This document shows, one piece after another, positions 20,834-29,153 of a stretch of DNA of 64,000 nt (the stretch's first letter is position 1; each line of letters begins with the position of its first letter). The position numbers were made by a program, and so were the translations under genes. The notes under the pieces were generated by a model. It saw only the letters and a program-made list of their open reading frames with translations. It had not been told where the DNA came from and did no database searches. Source of the DNA: Cyanobacteria bacterium SIG31 (GTDB lineage: Bacteria; Cyanobacteriota; Vampirovibrionia; Gastranaerophilales; Gastranaerophilaceae); NCBI GenBank assembly GCA_015152465.1, contig SUTX01000011.1, positions 1-64,000 on the forward strand, given 5' to 3'.

Positions 20834-21520
20834 TTAAACCAAACCCTCTTTAACAGCTTTAACTGCTGCCTGAACTCTATCATTAACACACATTTTTTGT
20901 AAAATAGAACAAACATGGGCTTTAGCTGTGTGAACACTTACGATTAGTTCTTTTGCAATCTCTGTGTTACTTTTACCTTCTACTAAATGCTTAAGTACTT
21001 CAAATTCTCTTTCAGTAAGAGGAACTCGACCTTCCTCCGAAGTTTTATCTTTTAAAATCCCTAGAGTTTCCTGTTTAGGGAAAGCATCTAATACTTCGCG
21101 AGCTATAACAGGATCGAGCCAACAGACACCATCAACAACATCTCTGATAACATCTGCGAGCTTTCCTGGATCGATATCTTTTAAACAATAAGCCATTGCT
21201 CCTGAAGAGAGAGCTGCTATAACTTCTTCTTCTCTATCGTGTGAAGTTAGTGCAATAACTTTTATATCACGGTTCATTTCTTTAACTTTTAACGTAGCTT
21301 CAATCCCATTCATTCCGGCTAGCCCTAAGTCCATAAGTACTATGTTAGGTTGATACTTTTCAATTAGGGATAAACCGTCAATGGCGTTATCGCTTTCTGC
21401 TACAACTTGAATATCTTCATTTGAGTTTAATGCGCAACGTAATCCGACTCTAGTTAACTTAAAATCCTCAATTATAATAACACTAATTGTTTTCTTCTCA
21501 ATTTCAACTGCTGTTCCCAT
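20834..21520 (-). CDS. NarL/FixJ-family response regulator
   Basis: 228 residues. A receiver domain with the acidic pair E18-D19, phosphoacceptor D64 in VLMDLGLAGMNG, the conserved Thr in ALTSHD and Lys in YCLKDIDP is followed by a LuxR-type helix-turn-helix (LTEREFEVLKHLVEGKSNTEIAKEL). It is a DNA-binding transcription regulator. No sensor kinase is adjacent. It is a close paralogue of the regulator at 53030, sharing the D-DLGL-GMNGIEA and WLDP/WFDP segments. SD AAGGAGA; monocistronic. Confidence 0.92.
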   Translation of the reverse strand: MGTAVEIEKKTISVIIIEDFKLTRVGLRCALNSNEDIQVVAESDNAIDGLSLIEKYQPNIVLMDLGLAGMNGIEATLKVKEMNRDIKVIALTSHDREEEVIAALSSGAMAYCLKDIDPGKLADVIRDVVDGVCWLDPVIAREVLDAFPKQETLGILKDKTSEEGRVPLTEREFEVLKHLVEGKSNTEIAKELIVSVHTAKAHVCSILQKMCVNDRVQAAVKAVKEGLV

Positions 21521-21604
21521 TTAAACGTCTCCTTACTATTATCTACAAGTTCTATTAAATAATGGTAAAGATATTCAGTATATTAGCCACTCTTCTTATA
21601 TTTA

Positions 21605-22879
21605 TTAAACATATTGCCAAATTAAGTCTATAACTTCGCAGATTGAATAATTATTCTCTGTAATTAAAAATTTCTTACCTGTTTTTTCTATTACATCTCT
21701 CATAGAAGCTCCGTCTAAAAATAAGTCTGAGTAAGGCTTTAGCATAATTGATGGTGCAATAATGTAATCTGCGATAACATCCTTAACGGTATTTATAAAA
21801 TCTTCAGATGTTATTAAACCCGCAACAGTAATATTTTTACCCCAATAGGTTGATATAACGGGTTTAACATTTACGGAGAGCCCCTCAATTTTATTTAATT
21901 TCTTTGCTATATAGTAAAAAGCTGATTTGGCAGCAACAGAACAAGCAAATGTTATTTTTAAGGGCTTTGATATTCTATTTGGTAAATCAAGTGTATCAAA
22001 ATCATCCATTATACACCTTAAAGAGCCAACTCCGTCATCGAGTTGTGAAAAGTTACCGTAATATTCAGAGTTCGGAATTTCTTGTTCTGCAAGTAAGAAA
22101 AATTCATCAGAACAACAAGCTTTAGTGTATTTTTTTGTGATATTTAATGTTTCTTCTGCAATTTCTTTGTTAACAGTACTTAGTGATTGTGTCCTAAATT
22201 GAGTTATTCCAACTGGAACAATAGCTATTGATAGCAACTCATCTCCTAATGATGTTAAATCTTTTAGAGTACGCTCTAATTCTTTGCCGTCATTGTATCC
22301 TGGACATAGCACGATTTGTGCGTGAAAAGGTATTTCATTCTCTTTAAACCAGAGAAGATTTTCCATTATGTTCCCAGCTTTTGGATTTCGTAGCATTTGA
22401 ACCCTTAGTTCTGGATTTGTTGTATGTACCGAAATATAAAAAGGCCCTAGATGTAACTTTGCAATACGCTCTTTATCTGCATTCGTAAGATTTGTTGTTG
22501 TAATGTATGTTCCTTGTAAATAAGAAAGTCTATAGTCATCATCTTTAACATAAAGAGTGTCTCTAAGCCCTTTTGGCTGTTGTGCGACAAAACAAAAGAT
22601 GCAATTATTTAAACAAGGCTTAACTTTATCAAACACGGCAGATTCAAATACAATACCGAGATCCTCATCATAATCTTTTTCTAATTCAATTTCTTCTATA
22701 TCACCGTTTGATTTTTTTATCTCAATAGTAATAAGTTCGCTTTTACACAAAAAATTATAATCTATCATGTCTTGAGGGATAGTTCCATCAATTGATAAGA
22801 TTTCATCACCACATTGAATTTCTAACTCTTCAGCAATTGAACCTGGAGTAACCTCGCTAATTTTTGCAGGCACGTTCAA
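21605..22879 (-). CDS. DUF512/PDZ radical-SAM-like iron-sulfur protein
   Basis: 424 residues. An N-terminal PDZ-like segment (ISEVTPGSIAEELEIQCGDEILSIDG) is followed by a cysteine cluster CLNNCIFCFVAQ, which fits a radical-SAM type 4Fe-4S site, and the DUF512 C-terminal domain (DDGVGSLRCIM, ITVAGLITSEDF, MLK...FLDGASMRDV). Relatives are common in cyanobacteria and clostridia. The reaction is unknown. It overlaps the upstream PadR gene by 23 bases, which implies that the regulator controls or responds to this enzyme. Confidence 0.88.
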   Translation of the reverse strand: MNVPAKISEVTPGSIAEELEIQCGDEILSIDGTIPQDMIDYNFLCKSELITIEIKKSNGDIEEIELEKDYDEDLGIVFESAVFDKVKPCLNNCIFCFVAQQPKGLRDTLYVKDDDYRLSYLQGTYITTTNLTNADKERIAKLHLGPFYISVHTTNPELRVQMLRNPKAGNIMENLLWFKENEIPFHAQIVLCPGYNDGKELERTLKDLTSLGDELLSIAIVPVGITQFRTQSLSTVNKEIAEETLNITKKYTKACCSDEFFLLAEQEIPNSEYYGNFSQLDDGVGSLRCIMDDFDTLDLPNRISKPLKITFACSVAAKSAFYYIAKKLNKIEGLSVNVKPVISTYWGKNITVAGLITSEDFINTVKDVIADYIIAPSIMLKPYSDLFLDGASMRDVIEKTGKKFLITENNYSICEVIDLIWQYV

Positions 22880-23369
22880 AGCCCTCCACTAGTGATATTA
22901 AATTTTTACATTCACAGATTAGGTTGTCAAAAACCATTTCGGAGTAAAAGCCTAGCTTATTATTAGCGACTTTATTTTTAGTGTCTATAACTATACTTTC
23001 AGCCTTGTTTTTTAATAACTTAAACATTTCTAATTGCATATTCTTGTCTAATACTTCAGCACAAGATAATCTTATACGGGCGGTTGTTAGGAATTGAATA
23101 GGGTTTTCTTGGAGGGGGGATGTCATTAATCTTCTTAATTCTTCAACCCCATCTTTTGTTATTGAATAATATATTGATGGACGTCCTCCAGAACTCATTG
23201 TTTTCTGCCCTTTGACATAGCCATTTTTTTCTAATCTCGTAAGAGCTGGTTTGATTGTACCAAAACTAGGCGTTGTAAGAACTGAAAACTCCTCGTGAAT
23301 ATCTTTTGATATTCCGTACATTGTTAAAACTTTTCCGCTCAATTTATATAAAATAAGAAGTTCAATCAT
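22857..23369 (-). CDS. PadR-family transcriptional regulator
   Basis: 170 residues. An N-terminal winged helix (SIDIHEEFSVLTTPSFGTIKPALTRLEKNGYVKG region, with the wing GGRPSIYYSITKDGVEELR) is followed by a helical C-terminal dimerisation part, as in PadR-type repressors. The start is preceded by an extended -10 promoter and no Shine-Dalgarno sequence. It overlaps the DUF512 gene by 23 bases. Confidence 0.87.
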   Translation of the reverse strand: MIELLILYKLSGKVLTMYGISKDIHEEFSVLTTPSFGTIKPALTRLEKNGYVKGQKTMSSGGRPSIYYSITKDGVEELRRLMTSPLQENPIQFLTTARIRLSCAEVLDKNMQLEMFKLLKNKAESIVIDTKNKVANNKLGFYSEMVFDNLICECKNLISLVEGFERACKN

Positions 23370-23375
23370 AGTCTT

Positions 23376-23384
23376 ATTATACCA
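23376..23384 (-). promoter_or_regulatory. extended -10 promoter, predicted leaderless transcript of PadR gene
   Basis: On the minus strand TGGTATAAT (extended -10, hexamer 23376-23381) ends 6 bases before the ATG at 23369. The whole promoter is squeezed between the stop codon of the GGDEF gene (23396) and the PadR start. Confidence 0.6.
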
Positions 23385-23395
23385 TAATTTATCAG

Positions 23396-25288
23396 TTAGA
23401 CTAAATCTTCTTTCATAACTTGTTCAAATTCGCTGGCTAATCGTGCACTCCATTTGCTATTAGAGTCTTCCATAATTATTTTAATAGCCTCTTCTCTTGA
23501 CTTTGCAGATCGATATGGTCTACTCTCTAAAAGAGCACAGTAAGAATCAACAATTAAGATTATTTGAGATTCAATAGGGATATTTTCTCCTGATAAATTA
23601 TTTGGGTAGCCTGTACCATTCCAATTTTCATGGTGTTTTTCAATAATAGGTATAATATCAGTCACAGAGCTTATTGGTTCAAGTATTTCTCTTGCTGCAA
23701 TAACTGGGTGTCGCTTAATAGAATCTTTTTCTTTTTTGCTAAGAGGAGCTCTTTTCCCCAAAACCTCTTTAGGTAACATTGTATTACCAATGTCATATAG
23801 TAATATTGCAATTTTTAATCTATCAACACTTTCTTTGGGAAGTTCAAACCTTTTAGCAAGTAGTGAGGCAAGCTGTATTTTTGTTTTTGTTCCTCCAATC
23901 GTATGCTGAGGGTTGTATGTTGAGATTAAAATATCAGATACTTGGTACAACATATCGTTATTAACATTCATTTCTTGCAGCTTTTGATTAAGCATTTTTG
24001 AAGTTTTAGTATCTAATGGTATTCTGTGTTTTGAAAGAATATCAATAAAAGTTCCAATAGCAATTTCTTGCCAAGAAGCTTCGCTAACAGGTTTGGCAAT
24101 GCTAACCTGATTCCTACCATTCCTTTTGGACTCATACATGGCTATGTCAACGATTTCGAGTAATTCGTCAACATCCTCTGCATGTTCACCAAAAGTACCA
24201 ACCCCTAAACTAGCAGTAATTTTACCAATCTTTTCTAATTCCATTGATTCTATTGATTTTCTAATACGTTCTGCAACAACTAGGCCTCCTTGAGAATCAA
24301 CTCCAGGTAAAATTAAATTAAATTCTTCTCCTCCCATTCTAGCTGCAACGTCGATTGAACGATTATTTTTCTTGAGAACCTCTGCAATTGTTTTAATAGC
24401 TAAATCACCATAGCTGTGTCCGTAGATATCATTAATCTTTTTTAAATGATCTAAATCAATTCCAACAACAGTAAATTTTTGGTTTTGTCGAGTGGCACGA
24501 ATAGCTTCTTTTTTTATAAATTCTTCAAAATATCTTCTATTATATAAACCAGTCATACCGTCTGTCACGGCTTGTTCTTTAACTACTTGGAATAAATCAG
24601 CAATTGTTATCGCTAATTCAATCTGTCTGGCAAACAAGTTTAGAAATTTTAATTCAGATTCTGTAGCTTCTTTACGAGGTGAAAATAATACTAAACAACC
24701 AAAGTGTTCATTTTTATGTGCTAAAGGTACCATAATATATGATTTAGCTTTAGACTGAATTGCGACTCCTCTAAGAATTATATCCGGTGCTTTTGGTAAA
24801 ACTGTTTTTAAAAGTTTATTTAAATCTGTTGATTGATGAACTGTGTTAGAGGACATTGCGTTGAGAATTTCTTCATCTTGGGGATATTCTAATCTTAATT
24901 CTGTAGGTTCGCAATTAAATGCTTTTAGGAAGCTGAGACCAAATAAATCACCAGAAAAAGCACAAAGTTGCAAGAACGGACCTTTCTCATCGGTTAAGCG
25001 TTTAGTAATACAAGTATTGAGATAGCCTAACTCTCCTTGTAAACTACTTGCAATAGCACTCAGTACACTAGATAAGGGTTTTGAAGAATTCATCATATCC
25101 CAAACTAATTGCAAAGTTACCATTTGCTTGTTTGCGGTTTCTAGTTCTTGAGTTTTTGCATCAATTTCTTTCTCTAATCGAGCATTTAGTTCGTAAACTT
25201 CCAATAACGATTGTTTACCTGAGTAGACAGAAGATTCAATATGATCTAGCTGATTCTTAAAGTTCTTTATTTTATCAAAAAATCCCAA
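23396..25288 (-). CDS. GAF, GGDEF and degenerate HD-GYP signalling protein
   Basis: 630 residues. An N-terminal coiled coil (about 10-60), a GAF-like domain (about 75-235) and a GGDEF domain follow in order. The GGDEF domain has GGEEF near residue 320, and the inhibitory I-site RSID lies exactly five residues before it, so it probably makes and senses cyclic-di-GMP. The C-terminal HD-GYP domain keeps HHENWNGTGYP but has LLYDIGN where LLHDIGK is expected, losing the metal-binding His, so phosphodiesterase activity is doubtful. The start is a TTG with AGGA 8 bases upstream; the nearby ATG is out of frame. Confidence 0.9.
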   Translation of the reverse strand: MGFFDKIKNFKNQLDHIESSVYSGKQSLLEVYELNARLEKEIDAKTQELETANKQMVTLQLVWDMMNSSKPLSSVLSAIASSLQGELGYLNTCITKRLTDEKGPFLQLCAFSGDLFGLSFLKAFNCEPTELRLEYPQDEEILNAMSSNTVHQSTDLNKLLKTVLPKAPDIILRGVAIQSKAKSYIMVPLAHKNEHFGCLVLFSPRKEATESELKFLNLFARQIELAITIADLFQVVKEQAVTDGMTGLYNRRYFEEFIKKEAIRATRQNQKFTVVGIDLDHLKKINDIYGHSYGDLAIKTIAEVLKKNNRSIDVAARMGGEEFNLILPGVDSQGGLVVAERIRKSIESMELEKIGKITASLGVGTFGEHAEDVDELLEIVDIAMYESKRNGRNQVSIAKPVSEASWQEIAIGTFIDILSKHRIPLDTKTSKMLNQKLQEMNVNNDMLYQVSDILISTYNPQHTIGGTKTKIQLASLLAKRFELPKESVDRLKIAILLYDIGNTMLPKEVLGKRAPLSKKEKDSIKRHPVIAAREILEPISSVTDIIPIIEKHHENWNGTGYPNNLSGENIPIESQIILIVDSYCALLESRPYRSAKSREEAIKIIMEDSNSKWSARLASEFEQVMKEDLV

Positions 25289-25393
25289 TGATGCATTCCT
25301 ATTCCATATCTAACCTACACAGTATAACATTTCTGTTTTGATTCTTCAAGTAAGTATTAAAAATTTATACACTAATTTCTGTAAAAGTCACTA

Positions 25394-25429
25394 AAATAAA
25401 ACTCCGTTTTATTGGGGTTCGACCCCAAT
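25394..25429. promoter_or_regulatory. two overlapping inverted repeats downstream of tRNA-Arg
   Basis: ATTGGGG (25411-25417) pairs with CCCCAAT (25423-25429) around TTCGA. AATAAAAC (25395-25402) pairs with GTTTTATT (25406-25413) around TCC. The two stems share bases 25411-25413, so they compete at their junction. On the minus strand they follow the tRNA and the second ends with a T-rich stretch, so together they may be its terminator. Confidence 0.55.
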
Positions 25430-25456
25430 TATTTAAGTATATAAATATTCAAAAAA

Positions 25457-25531
25457 CCTTCTTGGCGGGAGTCGAACCCGCGACCTCAGGCTTCGGAGAC
25501 CTACGCTCTAATCCTACTGAGCTACAAGAAG
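25457..25531 (-). tRNA. tRNA-Arg (anticodon CCG)
   Basis: A full cloverleaf can be drawn: a seven-base acceptor stem CTTCTTG/CAAGAAG, a D arm in GCTCAGTAGGATTAGAGC, an anticodon loop CTCCGAA giving CCG (reads CGG), and a T arm GCGGGTTCGACTCCCGC. CCA is not encoded; the discriminator G is followed by a T-run. It lies 25 bases after nadC on the same strand and may be processed from the nadBC transcript. Confidence 0.93.
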
Positions 25532-25556
25532 ATTTTATTTCGGACTTTATTACTGA

Positions 25557-26390
25557 TTATTTACAATCAAGACCTAAGTCTAGTGTTGGTGCTTTAGCAA
25601 CAATTGCGCTTGATGAAATTATATCAACCCCTGTCGCTGCTATGTTATAAATTGAAGCTAAATTAACATTTCCACTAGCTTCTACGATTGCTCTTCCATT
25701 AATATAATCAACGCAACTTTTCATTTGTTCGCATGTCATATTATCAAGCATAATTATGTCAGCTCCACAAGATACTGCTTCTTTAACTTGTTCAAAGGTG
25801 TCACATTCGACTTCGATTTTGTGTGCATGTGAAATATGTTGTTTTAATTTCTCAACAGCTTTTGTTAGTGAACCCGCATATTTAATATGATTATCCTTAA
25901 TCATTGCACAGTCAGAAAGATTAAATCTGTGTAAACTTCCACCACCAATTTTTACCGAATATTTTTCAAAAGCTCTGAATAGAGGAGTTGTTTTTCTTGT
26001 ATCAACAATTTTTGCTTTATGCTCTCCAATTGCCTTTTGATATTTGCTTGTTTCTGTTGCAATACCACTCATTCTTTGTATATAATTTAGAGCAACTCTT
26101 TCACCCATAAGTATATATCGAGCAGGGCCTTTAATTTCAGCTAATTTATCTCCTTTTTTTATAGAATCACCATCTTTAAAATAAAATTTAACTTTAACAT
26201 CAGAGGAAAGAATCTTAAAAACAGTTTCAAAAACAGTTCTTCCACATAGTATACCTTCAACCCTTGAATTGAGCTCACATTTCATATTATCATCTTCATT
26301 TGTCAAGTAATCGGTTGTGATATCACCAAAGCCAATATCCTCTTCTAAAGCTTTCTTTACATGTTCTTCTATAAAAAAGTTATTTAGCAT
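25557..26390 (-). CDS. nadC: nicotinate-nucleotide pyrophosphorylase (quinolinate phosphoribosyltransferase)
   Basis: Converts quinolinate and PRPP to nicotinate mononucleotide in de novo NAD synthesis. The 277 residues show EDIGFGDITTDYL near the start, the catalytic and substrate-binding segment TRKTTPLFRAFEKYSVKIGG, HRFNLSD, IKDNH and the closing EASGNV motif. The length is normal. The start overlaps nadB by 11 bases. Confidence 0.96.
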   Translation of the reverse strand: MLNNFFIEEHVKKALEEDIGFGDITTDYLTNEDDNMKCELNSRVEGILCGRTVFETVFKILSSDVKVKFYFKDGDSIKKGDKLAEIKGPARYILMGERVALNYIQRMSGIATETSKYQKAIGEHKAKIVDTRKTTPLFRAFEKYSVKIGGGSLHRFNLSDCAMIKDNHIKYAGSLTKAVEKLKQHISHAHKIEVECDTFEQVKEAVSCGADIIMLDNMTCEQMKSCVDYINGRAIVEASGNVNLASIYNIAATGVDIISSSAIVAKAPTLDLGLDCK

Positions 26391-27972
26391 ATTCTAACTC
26401 CTTATTAGTATTTATATTTTTTATATTATCAAAACGAGTGTGGGCACCTATGGAGTCTTTTCTGTTTAAAGCTGCGATTGTAATTAATTTTGCAACTGTT
26501 AGCATATTTCTATATTCATACTCTTCTGTATTTAGACACTTTCTTGTCCTATTAAAGTTTTTATGCAAAATGTCAATTTGAGCCTGAGCATCTAGAAGCT
26601 TTTCTTCTGATCTGATTATACCTACATTGTTCCACATTATGTCTTTTAGCTCTTGTTTTAAGCTCGTAATATCATAATCTGCGTCACTAATAGGTGAAGA
26701 GTATGTCTCAATTGTTTTTAAAATCTGTGTATCAATTTTTTTAGGTGTTTGTAAATTAGCAAATGATAAGTAATCTGCAAGTTCGTATGCACAAGCCACG
26801 CATTCTAGCAAAGAATTACTTGCCAGTCTATTAGCACCGTGAAAACCTGTACAAGCAACTTCGCCGATTGCATATAATCCTCTTATAGAGGTTTTACCGC
26901 TCACTGCGGCTTTTACCCCACCCATTAAGTAGTGTGCTGCAGGTGCAACTGGTATTGGGCTTGATGTAATATCAATTCCGTTGTCAATACATTTTTTTGA
27001 TATCGTAGGGAATCTTTCTAACAATCGGGTTTTATCAATTATTGATGCATTCAAAAACATGTTTGAGGTATGTTTTTTTTGCATTTCATTATATATTGCT
27101 CTTGTTACAATATCTCTTGGAGCAAGCTCTTTTTTATCATGATAATTAGACATAAATTCTTTGCCATCTTTATCTATTAATTTTGCCCCTTCTCCCCTGA
27201 CTGCTTCAGATATCAAAAATCTATTTTTATTAGTCGGGCTAATTGCGAGTGCTGTTGGGTGAAATTGAATAAATTCCATATCTTGGATAATAGCACCAGC
27301 ATTATAAGCCAAATCAATACCATCGCCAGTAGCTCCATCAGGGTTTGTAGTGAATTTATATACTTGTCCAGCTCCTCCTGTTGCAAGTATAGTTGCAGGG
27401 GTGTATATAATTTCGTGCTCACCAGTTAATTCGTTGAATATAATAAGCCCTTTACATTCGCTATCTGCATTTGTTAAAAGTTCAACAGCTATTGAATGTT
27501 CAACAACAGTTATGTTGGAATCTTCTCTTACTTTTTTAGAAAGTGCATCTACAATGCCTTTCCCTGTTGCATCACCACCAATATGGAGTATTCTTTTTAC
27601 GCTATGTGCTGCTTCAAGTGTAAATTTTATATTACCATTTGAATCTTTATCAAAAGGTACTCCAATATCAATTAAATCATTAATTACGCTGTCTGAAATC
27701 TCGGAAATATATTTTACCACTGAAACATCATTTAATTCTGCTCCAGCTTTGATGGTGTCTGCCACATGTAAATCAGTGCTATCAATATTATTTTGATTAA
27801 CAACTCCGACAATCCCACCTTGTGCATATTTAGAATTACTTTCACCTAGTTTGGATTTAGTAAGTAAAAGTACTCCATCTGGTAGTGCACTTTGACGAGC
27901 AATTTTTAGTGCTGCGTATAAACCTGCTGCACCACTACCAACTATGACTGCTGAGTATTCAGAATGTTTCAT
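26380..27972 (-). CDS. nadB: L-aspartate oxidase
   Basis: FAD enzyme that oxidises L-aspartate to iminoaspartate, the first step of NAD synthesis. An N-terminal dinucleotide-binding motif GSGAAGLYAAL is followed by KYAQGGI, the substrate-domain segment GATGDGIDLAYNAGA, RFLISEAVRGEGA, AAHYLMGG and GLYAIGEVACTGFHGANRLASNS. The frame opens at a GTG at 27984, but GAGG lies 6 bases before the ATG at 27972, giving about 530 residues. It is coupled to nadC. The quinolinate synthase gene nadA is not in the window. Confidence 0.96.
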   Translation of the reverse strand: MKHSEYSAVIVGSGAAGLYAALKIARQSALPDGVLLLTKSKLGESNSKYAQGGIVGVVNQNNIDSTDLHVADTIKAGAELNDVSVVKYISEISDSVINDLIDIGVPFDKDSNGNIKFTLEAAHSVKRILHIGGDATGKGIVDALSKKVREDSNITVVEHSIAVELLTNADSECKGLIIFNELTGEHEIIYTPATILATGGAGQVYKFTTNPDGATGDGIDLAYNAGAIIQDMEFIQFHPTALAISPTNKNRFLISEAVRGEGAKLIDKDGKEFMSNYHDKKELAPRDIVTRAIYNEMQKKHTSNMFLNASIIDKTRLLERFPTISKKCIDNGIDITSSPIPVAPAAHYLMGGVKAAVSGKTSIRGLYAIGEVACTGFHGANRLASNSLLECVACAYELADYLSFANLQTPKKIDTQILKTIETYSSPISDADYDITSLKQELKDIMWNNVGIIRSEEKLLDAQAQIDILHKNFNRTRKCLNTEEYEYRNMLTVAKLITIAALNRKDSIGAHTRFDNIKNINTNKELEYAK

Positions 27973-28046
27973 TATTTCCCTCACATCTGGTATATTTATA
28001 TTTTAAAACAAACAATAATAAGATTGTATTAATTAATTATTAAGAT

Positions 28047-28853
28047 TTATATTTGAATCAAATTCAATATTTTTGTTAGCTCAGGAACAAGATTATTCTG
28101 TACTGCAAAATCAAGCTTCTTGTATAATTTTGGGTAATTGTTTCTAAATTTGTCTTTGTCTTGCGCATATAATTCTATGCTTCTTGCAAAAAGCTCTGTT
28201 GTAGAATTGTAATATTTATTAATTTTACTGATTTTAGAGCTGATTCTTCTTTTAGCTCTTTCTTTTGATTTCAACTTGATGTAATTGATTTCAATTTCAG
28301 AAAGTTCTTTACATTTTTCTAAAGATTCAATTGAATAGAAATTACAGCTTAATAAGCCATAAACCTTAACTCGGTCGTGCTTTAGCAAATGCTTATAGCG
28401 ACTTTTTTTAATGCTGTTTTCTAGAGATTTACTGCATTTATTAATCTTGTATTTACTATCAAAGTTTGTAATTTGCTTTTGAAGCTCTTTTATTTCTTTA
28501 TTAAGCTGTTCTCTAGCTAAAAATAAAGGTTCAATACTTTTCTTGGAAATTGAATCAACAGTTATTTTAATCATTTCTTCTGTTATACAATCATCATATT
28601 CCCCTAATATAAAATTTAAGGTCTCTAATTTGTTGTCATATTTGTAATGGACAAAATGGGTAAATTCATGAACTAAGGCACTTATTATCTGCTCTTCAGA
28701 TAATCCTTTAGCTATATCAATTCTATAACATTTGTCATAAACCTTAAAATAGCCCTTATTACCTTGAGCTTTATTTTTATTAATATTAACTTTTATCCCC
28801 AAAGATTCTATATATTCTTTTAAACCTATGATTCGGTCTCTTTTACTAGCCAT
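28047..28853 (-). CDS. HExxH metallopeptidase-like protein
   Basis: 268 residues; family not recognised with certainty. The zinc-binding motif HEFTHFVHY (about residues 63-71) sits in a short N-terminal domain like that of ImmA/IrrE-type or SprT-like proteins, and a later ELFARSIELYAQD (about 220) could supply the third ligand. The middle is a Lys/Glu-rich helical insert. There is no signal peptide, so it is cytoplasmic. The start lies 28 bases inside cutA, so the two are co-translated. Peptidase activity is inferred from the motif only. Confidence 0.75.
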   Translation of the reverse strand: MASKRDRIIGLKEYIESLGIKVNINKNKAQGNKGYFKVYDKCYRIDIAKGLSEEQIISALVHEFTHFVHYKYDNKLETLNFILGEYDDCITEEMIKITVDSISKKSIEPLFLAREQLNKEIKELQKQITNFDSKYKINKCSKSLENSIKKSRYKHLLKHDRVKVYGLLSCNFYSIESLEKCKELSEIEINYIKLKSKERAKRRISSKISKINKYYNSTTELFARSIELYAQDKDKFRNNYPKLYKKLDFAVQNNLVPELTKILNLIQI

Positions 28854-29143
28854 TTTAAATAATCTTCCGAACAGTCTACTATAGGTAATGCAATGATTTC
28901 AGGAACAGAGTATGAATGCAAATCTTCTACAACAAGTTTAACTTTGCCATAATGTGTCCGTCTTGTTTTTATCATCATTAAAATTTCTTTTTCTTCGCAA
29001 ACTTCACCATCCCATGAAAATACGGACTTAACGTTTTCTACCATGGAAACGCAAGCTGCAAGCTTATGCTTCATTATAACTTTAGTAATTTGTCTCGCAA
29101 TTTTTTTATTTGGTACAGTACAATAAATAACAATAATATCCAT
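28826..29143 (-). CDS. cutA: CutA-like divalent-cation tolerance protein
   Basis: Small trimeric protein of the CutA1 family, 105 residues. It starts with IIVIYCTVPNKKIARQITKVI and has the typical AACVSMV, the SVFSWDGEVCEEKEILMMIKT segment and HSYSVPEIIALPI. The family is linked to copper and other divalent-metal tolerance, but its biochemical role is unsettled. SD AAGGAG. It sits 10 bases after the GlcD-type oxidase gene. Confidence 0.93.
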   Translation of the reverse strand: MDIIVIYCTVPNKKIARQITKVIMKHKLAACVSMVENVKSVFSWDGEVCEEKEILMMIKTRRTHYGKVKLVVEDLHSYSVPEIIALPIVDCSEDYLKWLVKETES

Positions 29144-29153
29144 CTTAACTCCT

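Noticed and set aside
25411..25429. GGGGTTCGACCCC as a second tRNA
   Set aside because: It looks like a tRNA T arm, but there is no acceptor, D or anticodon arm around it. It is more likely a terminator hairpin or a remnant.
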